64,000 nt of DNA from positions 69,501-133,500 of the forward strand of contig CAJHZI010000802.1 of the NCBI GenBank assembly GCA_905160935.1. Direction: 5' to 3'. Each line of letters begins with the position of its first letter. The stretch's first letter is position 1. The position numbers were made by a program, and so were the translations under genes. A model generated the notes under the pieces. That model did not search any database. It was not told the DNA's origin and saw only the letters and a program-made list of their open reading frames with translations. This document shows, in pieces, positions 46,723 through 59,498 of the stretch. This stretch comes from Enchytraeus crypticus. Lineage: Eukaryota > Annelida > Clitellata > Enchytraeida > Enchytraeidae.

Positions 46723-47404
46723 TTTTCTAACACAGTTTCTGATGCTTCTTTATATTTGGTAAGATAATTTGGTTATCTCATTGAACTACGACGATTGAAG
46801 GTTTAGACGAATAGATATTCCCAACTTGATTTTAGACCACAAACATGTCTGACAACTTCTGACATATCTGACAGTCTGGTATCCAATCAGTGCTGTTGAA
46901 AGCAGATCTTGACAAGATTGCATTGACACCCGACTAATTGAAAGTCTGTGTCACTGCATAGTTTCAGATAGAAAGACATAGGGGGGGGGAGTTATCATCA
47001 CGTCGTTTATAGAAATATCACAGTACTAGTAACATCTTATCGATATTACCGTACTGATATTACCGTACTGATATTACCGTACTGATATTACCGTACTGAT
47101 ATCATTGTACTGATATCACTGTACAGATATCACTGTACTGATATCATTGTACTGATATCATTATACTGATATCATTGTACTGATATCATTGTACTGATAC
47201 CATTGTACTTATATCATTGTACTGATATCACTGTACTGATATCATTGTACTGATACTACTGTACTGATACTACTGTACTGATACTACTGTACTGATAGCG
47301 TTATATACAGATTTGGATGAAATTTAAATTAAGCCCAGTAGAGACATTTCATTTTTATGTTATTATTTAACATAAAATATAACATACCACAGGGTCAGGA
47401 AGCA
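46723..47404. repeat. 14-bp tandem repeat within non-coding DNA
   Basis: 47042-47300 contains about 18 units of gatattaccgtact/gatatcattgtact, grading from one variant to another along the array. A nine-base G run sits near 46981. No gene. Confidence 0.9.
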
Positions 47405-47620
47405 CAGACGCTTGTTTAAGGCCCATTTCCTCCTTCCTCTCCATGGTTATTATTAATCGTTGTCTTTTGATGGCGCATCAATTGCAGCTGGTGCGGATTT
47501 AAGAATAATCTTCCAATATCCTGGGATTTTTTTTCATTTGAAGCTGTCAACACTCGGTCTTCCAAGGTGGTAACCCAACCATGTACCAACCGATGCGATG
47601 CGGACATAACTTCGATTAAT
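47405..47620 (-). repeat. 5S rRNA-headed SINE, reversed
   Basis: On the minus strand, atcgaagttatgtccgcatc, then cggttggtacatggttgggt, taccaccttggaagaccgag and tgttg follow the 3' half of 5S rRNA more completely than the other copies. The body ends gattaataataaccatgg and gaaggaggaaat. Confidence 0.78.
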
Positions 47621-48379
47621 TACGACTTACGAGCAACTAAATGCGCTGAATCCCGCCGGCTGATGTATTTAATTTAGTGCAGGTCATGCAGCCTCGGCTA
47701 ATAGATTATAATTATTTGACCCATTTGTAATTGTATTTTAAAAATTTGTAGATCCGAACAGCTATTAATTAACAAATGTGTTCGTTAGTGAAGTCACGCA
47801 TAAACTGATAATCTGAGATAGAAAGATACGTACTCGAATAATAAAATAACAAATTTCTTAACAAATATTATGTAGCTGTGTTTTGCAAACCAAGAAATCG
47901 ATAAACAGAAGAGGAAATGCGAGTTTAGGGTAAATATCACTTCGAGGCCGCTCTCCACCGCTTCTCAACTATTTATGTATTTATGGACTTGACTGGATCA
48001 AAGGACTACTGAATATACATGCATTACACCGTCACTAGAAACAGCAACGGCTCTGTATGGAGCATTCTAGAGGATCGTAGGCTGGTAGTACGGGTTAACG
48101 CTAGAGAAGTAGATTGGCTAATACCTACTACTGTTTTAATTAAATCAAATGTCGTCAAATAACTTTAGCCAAGAGTTACCTGTATGATTAACTGTAAACT
48201 TTGCATTTTTCTTAATTCAACAATTAGCACAACGTTCAACATGGCATGAGTATATTATTAGCATAACCTATAGCATTAATGTAATTTCTATGATTAATCA
48301 ATCTATCAATCCATATGAATTTAACGTCCGGTTCCTCGCCATAAGGCAATGTCAGGGACGTCACTCAGGGACGATTAGC
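47621..48379. other. No gene seen
   Basis: Mixed-composition DNA. The only recognisable piece is a minus-strand SINE tail (48310-48365, taacgtccggttcctcgcc). Confidence 0.5.
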
Positions 48380-48815
48380 ATAATGTATAGCGTAGCATAA
48401 GTATATGATTAGCATAATGTACATGTATAGCATAGCATGAGTATATGATTAGCATAATGTATAACATATAATGAGTATATGACTAGATAATATATAGAAT
48501 AGTATGAGTATATGATTAGCATAGTATATAGCATAGTATGAGTATATGATTAGCATAGTATATAGCATAGTATGAGTATATGATTAGCATAGTATATAGC
48601 ATAGTATGAGTATATGATTAGCATAGTATATAGCATAGCATGAGTATATGATTAGCATAGTATATAGCATAGTATGAGTATATGATTAGCATAGTATATG
48701 GCATAGTATGAGTATATGATTAGCATAGTATATAGCATAGCATGAGTATATGATTAGCATAGTATATAGCACAGCATGAGTATATGATTAGCATAATGCA
48801 TAGCATAGCATGAGT
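48380..48815. repeat. 34-bp tandem repeat, about 12 copies
   Basis: Units of tatgattagcatagtatata-gcatagtatgagta, homogeneous in the middle and diverged at the edges. Confidence 0.93.
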
Positions 48816-49457
48816 GTAATGTTACAGCAGACTCTTGAACTTCCTTATTCATAGATTTCGGTAGAACGGAACCTGTAAATTTCAGATTTCAGTATTTCAC
48901 TTACAAATTTACTTCTTTAGTTGCTTTTAGTTACTCACGTAAAAAGGTGCCTTAGAAAATGAAATGTGTAAATTATTATGTGAACATTTATAATTCAAAT
49001 TTTGGCCAGAATTTTTAGTTTAGTTTGAGTTATTGATTTATTAGATTGATTGACCGAGTGATTGATTGATAGATTTAGAGATTGACTGATAGATACATGG
49101 AGAGATAGATCGATTGATTAACTTACTGAATGATTGATTGACTGACTGATTGATCGATTGACCGACTGACTGATTGATTTATTGATTGAGTGAGCGAGCG
49201 AGTAAGTGAGTTCACTGGTGTACTTCCCTCATTAGAAGGATTGTTGGGTCAACTTTTATCAAACGCTCTGATGGTTTGCCATATTCTATCAATTCATTTA
49301 TTACTACAAATTCATTTAAGTTACAAATCAATGCTCTACCGTTAGTTCGAAGTATATTTTATTGAGTGTGTTGCTTGTTCGTTTGGCGAAATTTTCAGTA
49401 ATTTCCTGAGCCGCTGGACATATCAGAATCGGTTGTTTAGAGGTGAATGAATCAGTC
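48816..49457. promoter_or_regulatory. Upstream region of the astacin gene
   Basis: Contains a gattgattgactgac tetranucleotide tract (49060-49210), then about 250 bp of more complex sequence leading to the start codon at 49458. I see no convincing TATA box at a fixed distance. Assignment as promoter/5' UTR rests only on position. Confidence 0.4.
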
Positions 49458-49590
49458 ATGGACACTGCACTCCTGTATTCAGCCCTAGTCTCTTGCTTGA
49501 TCATCTCTCTCTGGTCTACGTCACTGGCAGATAAACTTACTTCAGGATTCCTGCCCACCACTGTCGGGGACTATCCAAATAACCTTACTG
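49458..49590 (+). CDS. Astacin exon 1: signal peptide
   Basis: ATG in the context agtcATGg. The first 24 codons give a classic signal peptide (MDTALLYSALV, then a hydrophobic core, then WSTSLA with cleavage after Ala). The mature prosequence begins DKLTSGFLP. Donor ACTG|gtaggc, phase 1, joins exon 2 to make GAT (Asp). Confidence 0.82.
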
Positions 49591-52500
49591 GTAGGCACAG
49601 TTTTTCTCAAATTGATTGATTGATTTTTAAATTGTTTTATTGATTTAGTATTACTTATTTATTGATTTTTATCCACTAATCTGACTGAATGCTCTATTTC
49701 GCATTTTGTTTTGTTTAATTTGTTTAATTTTTGTAAGGATTTGTTCAAATGTTTATTTAACTAATAATTTAGATTAAATATTTACTTATTTATTTATTCA
49801 GTTATTTCAGACCACTGCACTTTACAAAAATAACGCGACAATAGACAATAAACTGAACATGTGACAATGGTTTGTGGCTTCCTGAGGAGCCCTAAGGTCA
49901 TCGAGCAGGACACCAAATATTACTATATTAATTTATTATTGTGATTTATTATATATTTGAGAGAATAAAAACCTAATAAAATTAAAAAACCTAGTCGTGT
50001 ACACTTTGTTGTATCAGGCCGATGGATAGCCGACCTGAATGTTTCATTTTTTCTCTAATCCCCTCCGTGTCGACCCCTGATAGGGATATAGGCCTAAGGC
50101 ACACTAAAAGGAAGTTTTTTAATTATTTATTTTATAGATATTTTATTTTATGAAGGACACAGAGAAGATGGAAGTTTAAACACTGAACGAGGAATAAGAA
50201 GAAAGAGGAAGGCTGTGTCACGCGATGATCAGCTGTGGACAGATGGCGTCGTACCCTATACACTCTCTGGTTTCTCTCTCTCTCTCTCTGTCTCTGTCTC
50301 TCTCTCTCCATCTCTCTCTCTCTCTCGCTGCTGTCTCTCTCTTTCTCTCTCTGTCTCTGTCTCTCTCTCTCCCCATCTCTCCCTCTGTCTCTCTCACTCT
50401 CTCTCTCTCCATGACATATTGTATTTTTGTAGGGTATTTCTATTATATTCCTATCTCTCTATCTCTCTCTTAGTGCACTGCCTACTGGCAGGTCCATGGT
50501 ATATAACGTCTCCACGCATCTCAATCTTCCGTTTCCTCTTCATGTCTACATGTTTCCTCTTCATGTCTTCATGTTTACGATTGGATCCTGAAATCATTTA
50601 TAACATTCCTTTTGATATACCATTAATCTTGGGGGATTCTGCTTATGACGAAGTGGGCCCCCTATGCTTCCTTAGCTTCGACTAACATTTACTGGGCAGC
50701 GGCGTCATTCCCCGAGAAAACAATCCTGTCTACCCTGTATTTCTATTTATATATTTCCATGTATTTAATTTTTTACCCTGTATTTATATTGTTTTTCTAT
50801 GTAGCTAATTTTATTCAAGCTCCTTATGTAAAGCAGTCTCAAAGAGGGGCTTAGAACGTGATAGTATTATGTACGTTTTCGTTGTTAATATTACTACACT
50901 AATAATAACAACATTATTAATAAGTACTTCCAATCAATTCCTCATTATGAATAATTGATATAATATATGATTGTCACAATCATGTTCAATAATGTATAGA
51001 ATATGGTTGATAAGCTGATATAGTACATAGCAATTTCATTATGGTGAAACACCATTTTTACAGAGATGAAATGTTTTATTATTCTTTGCAGATGTATTAA
51101 TTTTAGATGCTCGCGTTAAATGTTGGTCAAACATCTAATCAGAAATTTCAGTATTCATTATTTCTTTAAAGGTAAAGCAAAGGTTAATGTCAGTTTCCTC
51201 AATCGAAAGCGATGGCAGTGACGAGAGAGTACAGGATTTGAACCCCGCACCTACTGATCCGCGGTCGAGTATCTTACCGACTACGGCACTGGCTCCAGCC
51301 AGTGGCCGTTAAATACACTTGGACCTCATGACAGAGAGTGTAAAATCTAGAATATAGTACGTAAATGTGCTGTGATGGCCAGCACTGTAAATGCTGATCT
51401 ATGTCTCAAGATGAAGGTGTCTAAAGACGTACAGGAAGTGAAAGAAATTTCTTACGCCGTTAATACGGCAAGGACAAGTTACCAGACAGAAAACAAGCCA
51501 CTAGGCAGCTTCCACTAGGCAGCCACTAGGCAGATTATTGCTTTGAATGTCTCAATAGCGTAGGGGTAAAGTCATGAAGTTTTAAATGACAGATCCGGAA
51601 GTTTAATTGAACTCTCGCGGGTTCGAATCCCAGTCGCGCTGATCTGAGAATAAAATCTCGGACATTCACTGGACTGATTATACGGAAAATGGTCTAAATT
51701 GCCTAACGGTATAAACATGTGGTTGTAAAAGTGATAGATATCAACATAGTTGATCATTTCATTATAATGCGTGTTTACTTTTTTCTATTACTTCCTGTAT
51801 CCCAAGAATGGAGTACAGCACAACTGACGTAGTACATAGCAGCTGATGTAGTACAACGCAGCTGATGTAGTACAACGTAGTTGATGTAGTACAACACAGC
51901 TGATGTAGTACAGAACAGCTGATGTAGTACAACACAGCTGATGTAGTACAAGCAGCTGTGAGCTTCTGACGTTGACGCTAAATCCACATTATTAGTTAGT
52001 TAGTTTAGATTTGCCATAGATATAGAGCTATTGAATAGGCCTTTAGCTAAGAAATATGCAATAGGATTATTGCATAATCAAAAGAGGCCTTCGGTGATAG
52101 GAAAGAGCTTTTTACAAAAAATCAAAAGAAGATCACAAAAATCGAAAACTTTGCTACGATCACGCTATTATATGGCTAGGAAAATAGACTTTAAGGAGGG
52201 AAAGTGTTAGGAAACTGGAAGCGTTGGAAATGTGGATATGAAGAAGAATGGAACAGATTTTAGCTGGGCACAACAAGTTACAAACAAACATTTTCCAGAG
52301 AGTGTTGGTACAACTGAAAAAATGCATTAAGAAATTGGACACATTCTAAGGGACGGTGAGATAATATAATAAAGAATAGCAGTGAATGTAGAATGAATGA
52401 AAAGAGAAGCAGAGGCCGGTTGAGATTAGGAATGTTTAATGATTTTAAGATACACTTACACGTATATATGGATATGAAGAGGAAAACAGAAGACTGAAAA

Positions 52501-55500
52501 TAGTGGAGGTGTTATAAACCATATACTTGCTATTATGCAGTGCAATGAGAGAGAGAGAGAGAGAGATATAGAGAGAGCGAAAGAGAGAGAGAGAGAGCAT
52601 AGGCCATGGCTAAACTTGACTGGAGTGTTGGCGCTTGGCCATTAACGTAATCTGTGACGGTAGCTGGAGTGTGTCGGATCATCTTCATGCTAAATACACT
52701 ACTACGTACGGCGGAAGCCAATGGCGATGTCGGTTGAATATTCGACCGCGGATCAGTATGTGGAGAGTTCAAATCCTGGGCTCGCCCGTCACTGACATCA
52801 CTATTGAGTCAGGAAACTGACGTTAACCTTAGCTTTATCAGTTTTCTTTGCTTTACCTTTATACTGCATCTCATTGTCATTCCAGAAACGCATAAATAAC
52901 GATGCTGGATTATTTATTTTTTAATTTCAGCCAGTATTCGAGGTGACGCTCGTCTAAGAGCGCTTCTGGAAGAAAGCATGCAACACTTTATGAACGTTAC
53001 CTGTGTCAGATTCGTTGAGTACAATGACTCCACTGTGCACGAGAAAAATCTCCTGTCTAGTGGAAAATATGCTAAATTTATTAGAAACCACACGTGAGTA
53101 CTACACTGGTATAAATTGCTACTAAATAAACCTATTATTGAAGGTTAAAGTTGATATATATGTGTTTTTTGTGAGTGCTTGTGTGCCAGTGTGTGCCAGT
53201 GTGTGCCAGTGTGTGCCAGTATGTGCCAGTGTGTGTCAGTCTGTGCTAGCGTGTGTCAGTATGTGCCAGTGTGTGTCAGTGTGTGCCATTGTGTGCCAGT
53301 GTGTGCCAGTGTGTGCCACTGTGTGCCAGTGTGTACCAGTGTGTGCCAGTGTGTGCCAGTGTGTATCAGTGTGTGCCTGTGTGTGCCAGTGTGTGCCAGT
53401 GTGTGCCAGTGTGTGCCTGTGTGTGCCTGTGTGTGCCAGTGTGCACGTATGTTTATGAGTATTGCTGTGTGCGTGTTTGAGTGCTTGTTTGTGTGAGTGT
53501 TTGTGTTAATGTTTGTGTGACTGTTTGTGTGAACGTTTGTATCTGTGGTTGCTGTTGCTTTATACCTTAAATATAAAAACTGCGACACTATTTACCTTTT
53601 TTTAAATGAAATATACATGTAAATGTCTTTAGAAAAAAAGAATAATGTTTAACTACCTTTTACTAGTGCTTAATCACTTCGCATGAATCATTTGTTTGGA
53701 ATTGATTGATTTGGAATTTTTACAATAGTTTCAAACATCCCGTCCTTGACATTTCCTTATTGCGAGTGATCAATCTGGAACTTTGTGCCCTCGTTATCTT
53801 ATCTCTCTCTTAGTGCACTGCCTACAGGCATGTCCATGATATATAGCGCCTCCACTCTTCTCTGTCTTCCATTTTCCTCTTCATGGCCACATTCGACTGG
53901 ATCTTTGCGTCATCTTTAAATCTTTCCACTAACTTTCAGATGTGAGGCAAACGTTGGAGTATCAAGAACCAGAGGACCTGAGCACATCAGTATCGACAGC
54001 CAGTGCTCCCAGGTGAGAGTAAAGCAATTGAACAGTTTATGAGAATTTAACTCCGGTTTTCTACACTTGTTTTTCTTCGTATGAGATGTTTACGTGCAGT
54101 CGACAAGCTAATTCAATATTGTTATGAATTTTTTTACAATTCAAATAAAACAGGGATATGTCAAAAGAGAAAGCTGAACTTCACCCTGTCTCATTTATAT
54201 TAATATTTTTATTTTATATTTATTTAGATTAATATTTTATTCGTTTTTTAAAACAATCAATAAAGAATAAACAATTATTTTTATATTTAAGTTTTAATAT
54301 TTAATTAGCTTAGCGTATTTAAATAGCTCATCACCAGCACGGCAATGTCATGAAATCTAAAGGGCTTGATGCAGTTCCAGAATATCTAATGTATTTAGAG
54401 AATAAGATAGAAGAGGATAAGAGAACAATTCATTGAGCTGCACAGAGCGGTTTAAAATGGTAACATTAAAAGTGATAGGTGAATATTCATGAGCCAGGTC
54501 ACGTGCCTCTTTGTTTTTGAGAAAAATGATTATTAATTCACAACTTACTTCATGGGTATGGAGCGGTTTTAGAGAGATATTTATATTCATGAGCTAGGTC
54601 AATTGCCTGTGTATGTAGCAGAGAGAAATAATTATTCATGAGCTAGGTCTGTGCATGTTCAAGAGAGAAATCAATATTCATGAGGTAGGTCACGTTTCTC
54701 TGTATGTTTCAGAGAGAAATGATTATTCATGAGCTAGGACTGTGTATATTTCAGAGAGAAATGATTATTCATGAGCTATGTCTGTTTATGTTCCAGAGAG
54801 AAATGATTATTCATGAGCTACGTCACGTTCCAGTGTCTGTTCCAGAGAGAAATGATTATTCATGAGCTAGGTCTGTTTATGTTTCAGAGAGAAATGATTA
54901 TTCATGAGCTAGGTCACGTGCTAGGCCTATGGCACGAGCATGCGCGGTACGACAGAGACAATCACGTGATCATCATGTGGACAAACATCGCCGCAGCCTA
55001 TAGGCACAACTTTATAAAACAGCGCGATACCCGCCTAGTGGCTCCTTACGACCTGTCGTCCATGATGCACTACAATCTAAACGTATGAATCACTGTGAAA
55101 CGTAATACGTCTAAAATAGTAATCTCTCTGTTATGCAACTTTTACAATCTAAACGTTTGCTACACTTATCCTGGTGTTACATTTCGACTATATCTAGTAA
55201 GATTTTTAGTGATTACAAAAATTGTGAGGTATTATCTGCTACTATTATCTTAGAAGTTTAAAACAGTAAGTTCTAAAAATCTCCAAAATCTAAGCGCATG
55301 CTGCACTAGCTGTCGTACTAGCCTAATAACAACAATCAATAACAACAATTAGAGTGCTACAGTCATCAATGACAACATCGAGCACTATTGAGACAAAATC
55401 AAGCCGGCGAGCAAAAAAAGAAGGTCCAAAAACGGTGCAAATTCCAAAATCTAGAAATTCAGTCCAAAGTAAAGGGAGTTAAAGAAAAGGTGGTTTAGGC

Positions 55501-55559
55501 GCAGGTCGCTGCTCATGGACACTGGATGGAAAATTTTAAATTAAAGAAAAAAGGAAGAA

Positions 55560-55590
<31 letters not shown>

Positions 55591-56245
55591 CAGAAAGAGA
55601 GAAAAAGAGAGACAGACAAATATATAGATAGACAGACGGAAAGATATAGAGGCATTATAGGATACGTCTAAATGTCACTGGAGCTCTTGATGTTGTCGTA
55701 GACGTTTGCAGACAATGGAGAGAATTCACTGCGAGCGGTTGATGAGGATTTAGAGTTTTTGATTGGCTACAGAAGAGAGATGAGTTTCTACGACGCTCTC
55801 ACTCTCAACTCTCTCTATAACTGCTCTAGTAAGCTCTTAGTTTAGCCACAATTCTATTCTTAACTCTCTCTATAACTGCTCTAGTAAGCTCTTAGTTTAG
55901 CCACAGTTCTATTCCTAACTCTCTCTATAACTGCTCTAGTAAGCTCTTAGTTTAGCCACAATTCTATTCTTAACTCTCTCTAACTGCTCTAGTAAGCTCT
56001 TAGTTTAGCGACAGTTCTATTCTTAACTCTCTCTATAACTGCTCTAGTAAGCTCTTAGTTTAGCCACAGTTCTATTCTTAACTCTCTCTATAACTGCTCT
56101 AGTAAGCTCTTAGTTTAGCCACAGTTCTATTCTTAACTCTCTCTATAACTGCTCTAGTAAGCTCTTAGTTTAGCCACAGTTCTATTCCTAACTCTCTCTA
56201 TAAATGACCATTCAAGATCTGAAATTTTGAAGGTTCTAGTCATTG

Positions 56246-56282
<37 letters not shown>

Positions 56283-56326
56283 TCTCTCTCTCTCTCTCTA
56301 TTTCTCTCTTTCTCTCTCTCTCTCTA

Positions 56327-56377
<51 letters not shown>

Positions 56378-56562
56378 CTCTCTCTCTTTCTCTCTCTATC
56401 TCTCTCTATCTCTATCTCCATCCCTATCTATCTATCTCTCTCTCTCTCTCTTTCTCTCTCTATCTCTCTCCATCTCTATCTCCATCCCTATCTATCTATC
56501 TCTCTCTCGCTCTCTTTCTCTCTCTATCTCTCTCCATCTCTATCTCCATCCCTATCTATCTA

Positions 56563-56615
<53 letters not shown>

Positions 56616-59384
56616 TTTCTCTCTCTCAAATTCAGCGTTTCAACTTTCATTTTTGTATTGTCTCGACTTATCGAGAAAGCGCCATTGGGCAGCTAAAAGC
56701 AAAAGCTTGTAACGCTAATGTTAAAATCAGTTCAGAGAGGCACTTAAGAATAAATTATGCGTTAACTGGGCTTATTGCAAGAGACGACTAAGCAAGAACT
56801 GAGGAAGTTAAAGGTAAACCGTCACAAAAGCCATATTTTCTAATTATGTCTTACGTCCTTAAAAAGAGGTCATAGAAGGTAGAATGGAAGGAAAAAGAAG
56901 CAGGGGCGGGCGAGATTAGGTATGTTAGATGATTTAAAAACCCACTCCTATGTGGAAATGAAGTGGAAAGCGGAAGGCAGAGAAGAGTGGAGGCGTTGTA
57001 TACCATGGACCTGCCAGTAGGCAGTGCACTAAGAGAGAGAGAGAGTCTTACATCCAGGTTAGCAACAGTTTCATTGTGCTGGCAATTTGTTATTATTTCT
57101 ATCATGACAGGAAGATGTGACGAGGAGAGATTGAGATGTGAGAATGAAGGTTACCTGAACGAGCTTTGCCAGTGTGTGTGTCCCAAGCCACTTATAGGAA
57201 CCCTATGTGATTACATCAGTACTGATCCAGGTAGGTAGGTTGTAGTGTGTTTAACGTCAAGGTTCAGAAGCACAAGGCTTCTCTTCAAGACGACTCGAAC
57301 AAACTCGAGCTACCGTCCCAAAGATTAATTAACAGTAGGTTACTATTCATCCAGGTAAGCGGTTTATATCATATCTGGATTTGCAGTTGGATATTTAAGG
57401 TAGGTTGTAGCGTACATGTTTAACGTCCATATTCAGAAGCACAAGGCTTCTCTTCAAGACGACTCGAACACACTCGAGCTACCGTCACAAAGATTAATGT
57501 AATAGTAAGTCAACTCACAGTTATCCACGATTTTACAATTTGTTTATGGATTTATCAGCATTAAATTTAATTTAGTGAAAGACAGCATTAATTTTCTTTA
57601 TTTTGAATTTCTTTATTTCAATTCTTTAATTTCTACTTTATATTTTCGTTTTAAGCTCACCATGGTTCACATTTAAATTGTGCTCACTTATTGCATTTAC
57701 TTGTTTGTTTGCATTGATTGTGAACTATACAGGGTTGAATTGACCCTTCTTGGTGATCTAAATAAATAAATAAATAAATAAAATGGACCCCTGATGAATT
57801 AAAGACGTACTCGATTATCTACATGTAGATGAGGAGAAAAGCTGAGAGCTAGGGGAGTTTGTTAAATGTCATATAACTAGCTTTCGTTTAGGGCCTTACT
57901 TCTCAGCACATTTCTTTTGCAAATTGATCTGGGTGAATTGATCTGTAGTGATGTGTGCAGTGGGGACGTCCCTAACATCATCCCTGGATGAGGAAGCGGA
58001 CGTTAAACCTTTATTATTATTATCATTATTAGTATTATTATTATTAATTTATTTTTATTATTATCTGCTATTGAACTGTTGAGAGATATATTTTCTATTT
58101 AGTGGACTGTTTTCTGTTATGAAAACAACGTTTTTAAAACTTATTACTTTCATAAATTGTGTTTTAAATTATTTATGTATTTCACTGCTTCTTATCCTAC
58201 TTTGCACTGATTTTCTGAATTATGGAACTTGCACCGTTTTTGAACCTTCCTTTCGTTCGCCGACTTGATTTTGTCTCAATACTGCTCGATGTTGTCATTG
58301 ACGACTGTATCACTCTAATAGTTGTTATTATTATTACATCGTATTTTATTTACAGAATGCGGAGGAAAATTCAATCTTGAATATTGGCCCCCCAGAATTA
58401 TATCATCACCCCTCTACCCCAGACACTACCCCCCTGTGCTTGACTGCGCCTGGCTGATCAGTGTGGGTACATTTTCATGCTATGATAACTATGTGTATAT
58501 TACTAGTGTGTAATGCGTCCTAATGTAATACATACTAGTATGTAATACATACTTGTATTTAATACATACTAGTATGTAATACCTAATAATGTAATAGGCA
58601 ATATATAGTTTATAATATCTACATGTATTGATCCGCTGTCGAATATCTTACCGACATCGACACTGGCTCTAGCCAGCATATATGTTGATCCTCAGAAGCG
58701 GTAATATGTTAATATGGCTCATATTATTTTAATATAAGTATACAGAATTGTAACATTTTAGCTACTAATATCTGGTACTACTGATACTACTGGTGAAAGT
58801 ACTACTGGTACTACTGGTGAAAGTACTACTGGTACTTTCCTGTGGTGGTCGGCTAGATAGAGCACCTTGTGCCCTCTCTGATGTTATGTTATTCAATGAA
58901 TAATATGTTAGATTTTGATTTGAATGATTGATGAGATTTAAGTGTCTGATGCATTTATGTTCATTGATATAATGTTTGCATTATGTGTCTGTATGCTGTT
59001 ATTTCTTTCTTCATGTATTTTTACTATTTATCTTTTTACTATTTATATATTACTATTTGTAATTTTACTATTTACTATTTTTGATAATATTTACTCATAT
59101 GTGGAAATGAATAGGAAAGCGGAAGACAGAGAAGAGAGGACGCATTATATGCCGTGGACCTGCCAGTGGGCAGTGCACTAAGAGAGAGAGAATATTTTTA
59201 CTTTGGTTCTAACAACTATTTCAGAGTCCACTAAACACCATTATTTCACTGACTCTAGACGATCTTGACATTGAAGCAACAGATGTCAACAGCAATCAGT
59301 GCAAAGACTGGCTGGAGATCAGATACCATTACATCGGTATCGAACAGGGGCCTAGGTAAGTTAAGTATTCACTGTTTTCTCTCT

Positions 59385-59431
<47 letters not shown>

Positions 59432-59455
59432 ACCACACTGTCTCTATCTCTCTCT

Positions 59456-59498
<43 letters not shown>

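Noticed and set aside
47416-47607. 63-codon minus-strand frame
   Set aside because: It is the 5S-headed SINE read as protein.
49328-49561. Minus-strand frame of 77 codons
   Set aside because: Overlaps exon 1 in antisense; the plus strand gives a signal peptide with a phase-matched donor.
50576-50690. HARBI1-like peptide LILGDSAYDEVGPL
   Set aside because: GDSAY resembles Harbinger nucleases, but the segment recurs in antisense at 23430 within RTE fragments and has no further transposase motifs.
53138-53588. Cys-Val-rich and His-Thr-rich frames on both strands
   Set aside because: They are translations of the 10-bp tgtgccagtg tandem repeat in intron 3; all frames stay open by periodicity.
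56227-56791. Long Ser-Leu-rich frames
   Set aside because: Translation of the (CT)n tract; the same holds at 15680-16041, 50215-50473 and 59265-59567.
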